From contig NZ_JAFLNE010000007.1 of the NCBI RefSeq assembly GCF_017313225.1, positions 30,593-94,592 on the forward strand: a stretch of 64,000 nucleotides of DNA. The letters are read 5' to 3'. Below the pieces are notes generated by a model, which saw only the letters and a program-made list of their open reading frames with translations, had not been told where the DNA came from and did no database searches. Below, in pieces: positions 59,046 to 64,000 of the stretch (within the stretch, counting starts at the first letter, position 1; each line of letters opens with the position of its first letter). The position numbers were made by a program, and so were the translations under genes. Source of the stretch: Allomuricauda sp. CAU 1633. Its GTDB lineage: Bacteria; Bacteroidota; Bacteroidia; Flavobacteriales; Flavobacteriaceae.

Positions 59046-59714
59046 TTAAGCGGTAGAACATAACTTTTGATCTTGAGATGGCAGCGAAGACACTTTAATT
59101 TTTTGTTCTCTCTTTTTGGGCATTGGAGCTATAAAATGTCCCTTAAAGTCTATTGCTGCTATATTGCTGAAATATCCTAGAATATCCTGATAGTCATTAA
59201 TGTTGACACCCGCCTTTATAAGACCTTTATGTATGTGAGATTTATTTGGCTTTGCCCCCCAGTCACCATAAATTCTTTTATCACGTGATTTTATGATGAG
59301 GATTTTCAATTTGCTCAAATGCCAGGCGGGAATATAAAAGTTTGAAACACCGTCACTAAGAGATTTGAACGTTACGTATACTTTTCCAACATTTTTATAG
59401 ACGTTAGCGGTATACCCTAAAGTGCCATTGTTAAATGGAAGTTTTAGACATGAATCTTCAGATTCTAGATAAAAAAGAATTGGGTTGTTATAAAGAACCT
59501 CCTCTGTAATTTGTGGCACATCAATTGAAAAGGACCAGCCTGGAAGTTGATGTGTTATATCAAAAGATAAAAGTTCTACTGTATTGCAAGGCAATGGGCC
59601 AGAATGTCCTCTTTCATTTTCCGATGGGGAAGATGATTTGTTAAAAAGATAAATGGGGTATCCTATAATTATCGCTGCGCAGACCAACGTCCATATAATT
59701 GTAAACAGTTGCAT
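59046..59714 (-). CDS. ORFan membrane-anchored protein
   Basis: A 222-residue protein with one N-terminal transmembrane helix (MQLFTIIWTLVCAAIIIGYP) and a soluble part with beta-rich pattern (WSFSIDVPQITEEVLYNNPI; GKVYVTFKSLSDGVSNFYIP). It ends with a basic KKREQKIKVSS stretch. I do not recognise the family. Next gene on this strand begins ~290 bases upstream. Confidence 0.65.
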   Translation of the reverse strand: MQLFTIIWTLVCAAIIIGYPIYLFNKSSSPSENERGHSGPLPCNTVELLSFDITHQLPGWSFSIDVPQITEEVLYNNPILFYLESEDSCLKLPFNNGTLGYTANVYKNVGKVYVTFKSLSDGVSNFYIPAWHLSKLKILIIKSRDKRIYGDWGAKPNKSHIHKGLIKAGVNINDYQDILGYFSNIAAIDFKGHFIAPMPKKREQKIKVSSLPSQDQKLCSTA

Positions 59715-60004
59715 AGTTCTTTTTTTAATTGGAAAATTTGGGAACGTTTAAACCTAACAACAAGTAACAAATTGTAGGGCGATATAAGACCAAGGAATGG
59801 ATGGATGGGCATTCTCAATTGACAAATAATTTCCATACGATAAAGTGCGCGTTTTTAAGGATTAAATGCATTGATTATTGATTTTTCATTCTAGTTCAAG
59901 CCATTTTTGGATAAAGGGTATTGCCTTTTTTATATGTATTGGTCTGTTGTTTACTTTTTAAGTAAAGAACAGACCAACCCAGTCATTTGTAAATACATTG
60001 GCCC

Positions 60005-60397
60005 TTATGTTTCTATGTCTGAATTTTCATCTGAATGTTCCAATTGGCCAACAACGTTCATTACATCATAATTGGCAATTTTCCTTGAACTGTAGTTCCT
60101 TTTTATGTGGTTTAAATAGGTGTGTATCTCTAAAGTATAATAGTTCTCAAGTTCAAATATGGAATTGGAGTCTTTGGTGACTTCAGAGCTTTCCTCTGTT
60201 TTTTGCTTACCGAATGACCTTGCGTTGTAAACAATCTTATAGTGGTTTTTTTCTTTGTCCATCCATTCAATGGTCACCTCTATAAAATCGTCCATTCGTT
60301 CCCTTAGTCGGTATGTTGCCCTTTTGGGGATATTTCCTCGCTCGTATTCAGATTTTACTAAATCCAAAATCCATTTTTCAAGAAAGCTTTCTCTCAT
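60005..60397 (-). CDS. ORFan soluble protein
   Basis: A 130-residue, highly charged protein (MRESFLEKWILDLVKSEYER) rich in Glu/Lys/Asn, with a C-terminal region IFELENYYTLEIHTYLNHIK. No known domain. Small, helical and charged; possibly regulatory. Not clearly linked to neighbours. Confidence 0.6.
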   Translation of the reverse strand: MRESFLEKWILDLVKSEYERGNIPKRATYRLRERMDDFIEVTIEWMDKEKNHYKIVYNARSFGKQKTEESSEVTKDSNSIFELENYYTLEIHTYLNHIKRNYSSRKIANYDVMNVVGQLEHSDENSDIET

Positions 60398-60673
60398 TTC
60401 AATTATTGTTTAGGTATTCTGATTCTATCCCTAAAAAGGGACTTACATTGATTTTGTTTGTTCTGAGGATGAAGGTTTTGTGTTTCCAAATTGCTGTAAA
60501 GAATGGTCTTGGTTTTTTAAGACCATTCATTCGTCCATGGGCAGTTTTGGCATTTTGGGCCTAGTGGTTCTTGGAAACTTTTGTAGAGGATTGATGTGCA
60601 TTGCTCCTTATAGAGGTGGTAGGAAACAGTACTGGATTCTGTCCATGGAAATTTTTAAATTATTTTATAAAGC
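60398..60673. other. Intergenic stretch
   Basis: Frames open on the plus strand here (for example from 60480) lack a motif or good start and are judged chance. Nothing else is seen. Confidence 0.35.
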
Positions 60674-61684
60674 TTAGTTTATGTTTAATACATCTTTCAA
60701 CCAATTGATGGTATTTTCTCTTGCTAGGTCACTTTCAGGAATATCATCATAATCAAAGCCATGCGATGCGCCTTCATAATATTCCATTTGTACCGGAGCG
60801 CCCTTTTTTTTGAGGATGTCTATAAGGCACAATGTATTATCAGTGAGAACATCTTCAGAGGGTATTTGATAAAGCATTGGCGCATACGGGTAAAAGATAT
60901 TTCCTGCCATGGCCTCAGAACCACATGGGTGTTTTCCCCAATAGTTAAATCCTACAGAACCTCCATAATAAAACACACCTCCGGCAAAACCTATCTCGGG
61001 CTTGGATTGTGGGGGTAATATGCCGTCTGAAGCATCATATTCCTTACCATCTTCACTTTGTGTCCATTCAAAATTCGTTGGAACTTTATTTAAATCGATT
61101 AAAGTGGAGGCAACAGCTGTAGCTCCATCAGAAAACCCTAAAAGGGCAATATCTTCTTTGCGGACAACGGCACTTCCATCATCATATTTTAAATTTTGTA
61201 ACAGGGTAAGGGCAGCATTGGCATCCCTGGGTCGTACAAATTGGGCACTGATTCGAATGTTATTTGGGAGTTCTCTCCATGTTCCCGTTCTCGTGGTCAC
61301 CCCTCTTCCAGAATAGCTGTCCACAAATGCCCCAACAATACAGTTTTGGGCTAGAATGTTTTGCCATTCCTTAAATTGACCGGACATAACTTTGCTGTCA
61401 GGATTATTCTGATACCACAGACCGTAAGATCCGTGCATCACCACTACGGCAGGATGCTTTACGTGATTACAATCTTCAGGAATCGAAAGATAGACTGGGA
61501 CTTTCATGTTGTCCACCAAAATGGTTACAATGGTATCGGTGGTGGTGGCAGTAATTTTAACTTCCCCAACTTCGGTAACTAAAGGAAGAGTATCCCTATC
61601 GTTACTACAAGAGGAAAAAAAGATCAGAATACCAAAAAAAACAAGTAGGTTAAGTTTTTTGGATGTTTTTGGGTTTTGTTTCAT
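60674..61684 (-). CDS. Lipoprotein of the dienelactone-hydrolase type
   Basis: A 336-residue lipoprotein (lipobox FFSSC after KLNLLVFFGILIFFSS). Alpha/beta-hydrolase: AVVVMHGSYGLWYQNN oxyanion region, nucleophile elbow LLGFSDGATA and catalytic His in GASHGFDYD. Short N-terminal beta domain (~35-75) first. Probably an envelope esterase. It lies 23 bases after the PorP/SprF gene on the same strand and may share its operon. Confidence 0.85.
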   Translation of the reverse strand: MKQNPKTSKKLNLLVFFGILIFFSSCSNDRDTLPLVTEVGEVKITATTTDTIVTILVDNMKVPVYLSIPEDCNHVKHPAVVVMHGSYGLWYQNNPDSKVMSGQFKEWQNILAQNCIVGAFVDSYSGRGVTTRTGTWRELPNNIRISAQFVRPRDANAALTLLQNLKYDDGSAVVRKEDIALLGFSDGATAVASTLIDLNKVPTNFEWTQSEDGKEYDASDGILPPQSKPEIGFAGGVFYYGGSVGFNYWGKHPCGSEAMAGNIFYPYAPMLYQIPSEDVLTDNTLCLIDILKKKGAPVQMEYYEGASHGFDYDDIPESDLARENTINWLKDVLNIN

Positions 61685-61707
61685 AGTAAAAAAGTTTTTT
61701 TAATTGT

Positions 61708-62664
61708 TTAATAAGTACAAGTGCAATTTGAAATGCCTTGGAAAAGATCAACGCCTAAGGTGATTACATGAGTGCCCTTTGAATACCCCAACAATTCGTT
61801 CATAATTACTTGATACGAATAGCCAAAGTAAAAATCTCCTTTTTTTAACCCTATGATGGGAGCTACATAGAGGGGAGATCCAAGTTGATCATTTAAAAAC
61901 CGATAGGTAAATCCAGCGTAGTAATAGTCAACAAAATCATACCATTTAAATTTAGTATTGACATCTGTTACAGAACGCTGGTCATTCTCAAAATACTGGA
62001 AGAATATGGAGGGTTCAATTTCAAAATCAGCCCTTCTATTTCTGCGATATGTGTACCCAGAATATAGGTAGTAATTTCGTAATGTATTGGGCTCATAGAT
62101 TGGATTGAACTTTTTAATGTCCTTGTTTAAAATATTTGAAACATTAAGGCTTAAGTAAAATCCTCCCCGTCTGTATAAGGTGCCAATATCAAAATTGGGG
62201 TTGCTTGAAGCCCGATCATCAACAATTGCTTGATCGTTATTGTCTTCAAAATTTTCAATATCGATTCTAAATTGATTTAGATTGAAGGAAAGAGCCATGG
62301 AAAAAAAGTGGTCCTCATATTTGTTGATGGTCAAGTGATGGGCAAAAGAAACTTTTCCACCCCGTTGTTTGGTCTCTCCATTTGAATCATTATACAAAAC
62401 CATACCAATCCCAGACCTATTCCCTAATCTCACGTCGGCAGATAAGGACTGGGTATCAGGAGCATCCTTAACCCCCACCCATTGGGTAAGACCGTTCATT
62501 CTAACCTTTACATAATTACCAATACCAGCAAAGGATGGTGACATCAAAAAAGGATTATCTGATAGATATTGGGACAATTGGGGTATGGTTAATTCTTGCC
62601 CTTTGACTATAAAACAAGCTATCAGGGATAAACAAAGTATTATGTTCCTTTTTTGTGTTTTCAT
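61708..62664 (-). CDS. PorP/SprF-family outer-membrane protein (second copy)
   Basis: A 318-residue beta-barrel protein with signal (MKTQKRNIILCLSLIACFIV) and the family N-terminus SQYLSDNPFLMSPSFAGIGN, then RMNGLTQWVGVKDAPDTQSL. It lies 3 bases after the adhesin gene below, matching the adhesin-SprF pairing at 47-52 kb. Confidence 0.9.
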   Translation of the reverse strand: MKTQKRNIILCLSLIACFIVKGQELTIPQLSQYLSDNPFLMSPSFAGIGNYVKVRMNGLTQWVGVKDAPDTQSLSADVRLGNRSGIGMVLYNDSNGETKQRGGKVSFAHHLTINKYEDHFFSMALSFNLNQFRIDIENFEDNNDQAIVDDRASSNPNFDIGTLYRRGGFYLSLNVSNILNKDIKKFNPIYEPNTLRNYYLYSGYTYRRNRRADFEIEPSIFFQYFENDQRSVTDVNTKFKWYDFVDYYYAGFTYRFLNDQLGSPLYVAPIIGLKKGDFYFGYSYQVIMNELLGYSKGTHVITLGVDLFQGISNCTCTY

Positions 62665-62667
62665 TAT

Positions 62668-64000
62668 TTATCTGTATAAGGTAAAATGTCCAACAAACTC
62701 ACGCCCACTTCCATCATTAAGTTCCACTATATACCAATAGTCGCCAGAAGGCATAGCTTGCGATTGGTATTGGCCATCCCATCCACTATCAAGTTGCCCC
62801 ATGATTTTTAGTTTTCTTCCATATCGGTCAAATATGAAGGTTTGGATATTTGGAAAAAGCTCCATGTTTCTAGGTTTCCAAAAATCATTTTGACCATCAT
62901 TGTTTGGAGTAAAAAAGTTTGGAATTGTGATTTCAATCAAATTCATGGTTATGCTTTCAGAAGTTTCGCATCCATAACCATCCACAACTCTAACAACAAA
63001 AGTTCCACTTCTATCTATGGTGAATGTATTTGATGAAGTCCCAAGATTATCATCAAAGAAATAAGTGTATGTAGGAGTCCCTCCAGATACCGTTGCAGTA
63101 ATTTCATTAATGTTGACATTGGTCAAGACCAAACTCAAAGGGGCTATATCATCTATTGCGAATGGGATTTCCAAAAGACATCCATTGTTATGCATTATGG
63201 ACAGTGTATGATTGCCTGCGCTGATGTTTTCAAAATCTGGACTGATTACAAAGTCATTTGGATTTGTGGTATCCAAAGCATAAAGTACATCATTGGCTAT
63301 GCTAGTGTCAAATAAAGTCACTGCAATACCATTGGAAGGTAATCCTGAATCACAAGAATAAATTGGCTCCACAGTTGCACCAAGGTTCGGTCCTCCAGGG
63401 AGAATCTCAAATGCGGTATTAGACTGGCAACCACTACTGTCAATAATCGTCATATTGTAATTTCCAGAAGGCAAATCATCTATGTTGAAAGAATTGCTAG
63501 CAAAAACTATGGGTTGCATAGAATTCAGTTGAACTGTCAAGGGTAAATCACTAGTGTCTACATCAACACTTACGGCACCATCTGTACTCTCCCAACATGT
63601 CTCATGTTGAACATTGGTTGAGATGTTAAATCCAAGCTGTGTGCCGGCGTCGAATGCGAAGGGAGCGGAATCCGTGGCGCACCCGTCCGTGTTGGTTGCG
63701 GTGATGGTGTAGTTGTCCCCGTCGTTGCCCCCTGTGATGGCTCCCCCGGCGCCCACTGCCAGTCCCACGGGGCTGGATGTATAGGTCAGGGTGTTGTCAT
63801 AGTTGTCCACGGTGTTGGTTGCGTCCCCTGCGCAGTCCTCGGGCGTGACGGTTATGGCCGGTGCCGCGGGTGAGGGCAGCTGTGTGCCGGCGTCGAATGC
63901 GAAGGGAGCGGAATCCGTGGCGCACCCGTCCGTGTTGGTTGCGGTGATGGTGTAGTTGTCCCCGTCGTTGCCCCCTGTGATGGCTCCCCCGGCGCCCACT
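62668..64000 (-). CDS. T9SS adhesin with tandem repeats, 5' end outside the window
   Basis: At least 443 residues of a surface protein; the N-terminal part lies beyond 64000. Seen: an 81-residue repeat unit (TDGCATDSAPFAFDAGTQL, ITVTPEDCAGDATNTVDNYD) with 1.5 copies in view, then SprB-like repeats (SGCQSNTAFEI), and a type B sorting domain (NFFTPNNDGQNDFWKPR, IFDRYGRKLK, GDYWYIVELNDG). The repeat part is GC-rich against an AT-rich gene end. Confidence 0.9.
   Translation of the reverse strand, partial: VGAGGAITGGNDGDNYTITATNTDGCATDSAPFAFDAGTQLPSPAAPAITVTPEDCAGDATNTVDNYDNTLTYTSSPVGLAVGAGGAITGGNDGDNYTITATNTDGCATDSAPFAFDAGTQLGFNISTNVQHETCWESTDGAVSVDVDTSDLPLTVQLNSMQPIVFASNSFNIDDLPSGNYNMTIIDSSGCQSNTAFEILPGGPNLGATVEPIYSCDSGLPSNGIAVTLFDTSIANDVLYALDTTNPNDFVISPDFENISAGNHTLSIMHNNGCLLEIPFAIDDIAPLSLVLTNVNINEITATVSGGTPTYTYFFDDNLGTSSNTFTIDRSGTFVVRVVDGYGCETSESITMNLIEITIPNFFTPNNDGQNDFWKPRNMELFPNIQTFIFDRYGRKLKIMGQLDSGWDGQYQSQAMPSGDYWYIVELNDGSGREFVGHFTLYR
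63636..64000. repeat. Exact GC-rich tandem repeats, period 243 bases
   Basis: The block starting 63636 (gctgtgtgccggcgtcgaat) recurs at 63879 without a mismatch over the ~121 bases visible, period 243 bases (81 codons). Base content is near 65% GC against under 40% around. It continues past the window. Confidence 0.9.

Noticed and set aside
60480..60677. Plus-strand frame with Trp/Cys-rich product
   Set aside because: No good start, no motif and opposite to local gene direction.
63636..64000. CRISPR-like array
   Set aside because: The repeats are 243 bases, in frame and without spacers; they encode a protein domain.

Overview
The window comes from a marine-type member of the Flavobacteriaceae (phylum Bacteroidota), plausibly close to Muricauda/Allomuricauda. 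The genus is an inference. The sequence shows moderate to low GC, TAnnTTTG-type promoters, few Shine-Dalgarno (SD) sequences, type IX secretion (T9SS) sorting domains, PorP/SprF proteins, a TonB receptor and Bacteroidota-specific DUF families.

Layout. 0-2.3 kb: a truncated ORF, then a minus-strand arsenic operon arsR-DUF6428-arsN-like acetyltransferase-arsC. 2.4-9.4 kb: minus-strand small enzymes (TM2, VOC, DUF1801, DUF4199, membrane-anchored LuxR regulator, 2-hydroxyacid dehydrogenase, cupin, DinB), then mgtE-rsmA-GGCT-DUF4286. 9.4-22.2 kb: core genes (TPR protein, serS, HTTM, ribF, pth, rplY, prs) interrupted by a secreted zinc protease and a lipoprotein. 22.3-22.8 kb: a duplicated tRNA-Leu locus in which a small GIY-YIG gene lies between a broken and an intact tRNA copy. 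23-37.6 kb: accessory DNA with a CFA-like methyltransferase, AraC regulator, cupin, a translationally coupled DUF1611/racemase/VanX-like peptidase operon, prohibitin, a mobilization module (excisionase-like protein, MobC, relaxase), cold-shock protein, fatty acid desaturase, and a cluster of divergent ribosomal protein bS21, NYN-LOTUS RNase and primary-like sigma factor. 37.6-43.6 kb: DUF6660 protein plus TonB receptor, then class I ribonucleotide reductase nrdB-nrdA, with the ATP-cone on NrdB. 43.9-47.3 kb: a hydrolase/cyclase-like/AraC fusion regulator, a secreted repeat-peptide gene interrupted by TAG, and small ORFs. 47.3-52.4 kb: a DUF11-repeat T9SS adhesin with its SprF partner. 52.5-56.5 kb: an ECF sigma/anti-sigma/DUF4097/beta-barrel/DUF2807 envelope-stress locus with two matching candidate ECF promoters. 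56.6-64 kb: siroheme synthase, LytTR regulator, ORFans, a lipoprotein hydrolase, and a second SprF/adhesin pair whose adhesin has GC-rich exact tandem repeats and runs off the window.

Most unusual points: (i) the divergent bS21 paralogue followed by an NYN-LOTUS gene with a near-ideal SD, which suggests a specialised-ribosome switch; (ii) the GIY-YIG/hairpin/tRNA-Leu duplication; (iii) the TAG-interrupted secreted repeat peptide next to its likely regulator; (iv) the paired ECF promoters; (v) the D-amino-acid type operon. No CRISPR array, rRNA, transposase or integrase was seen.
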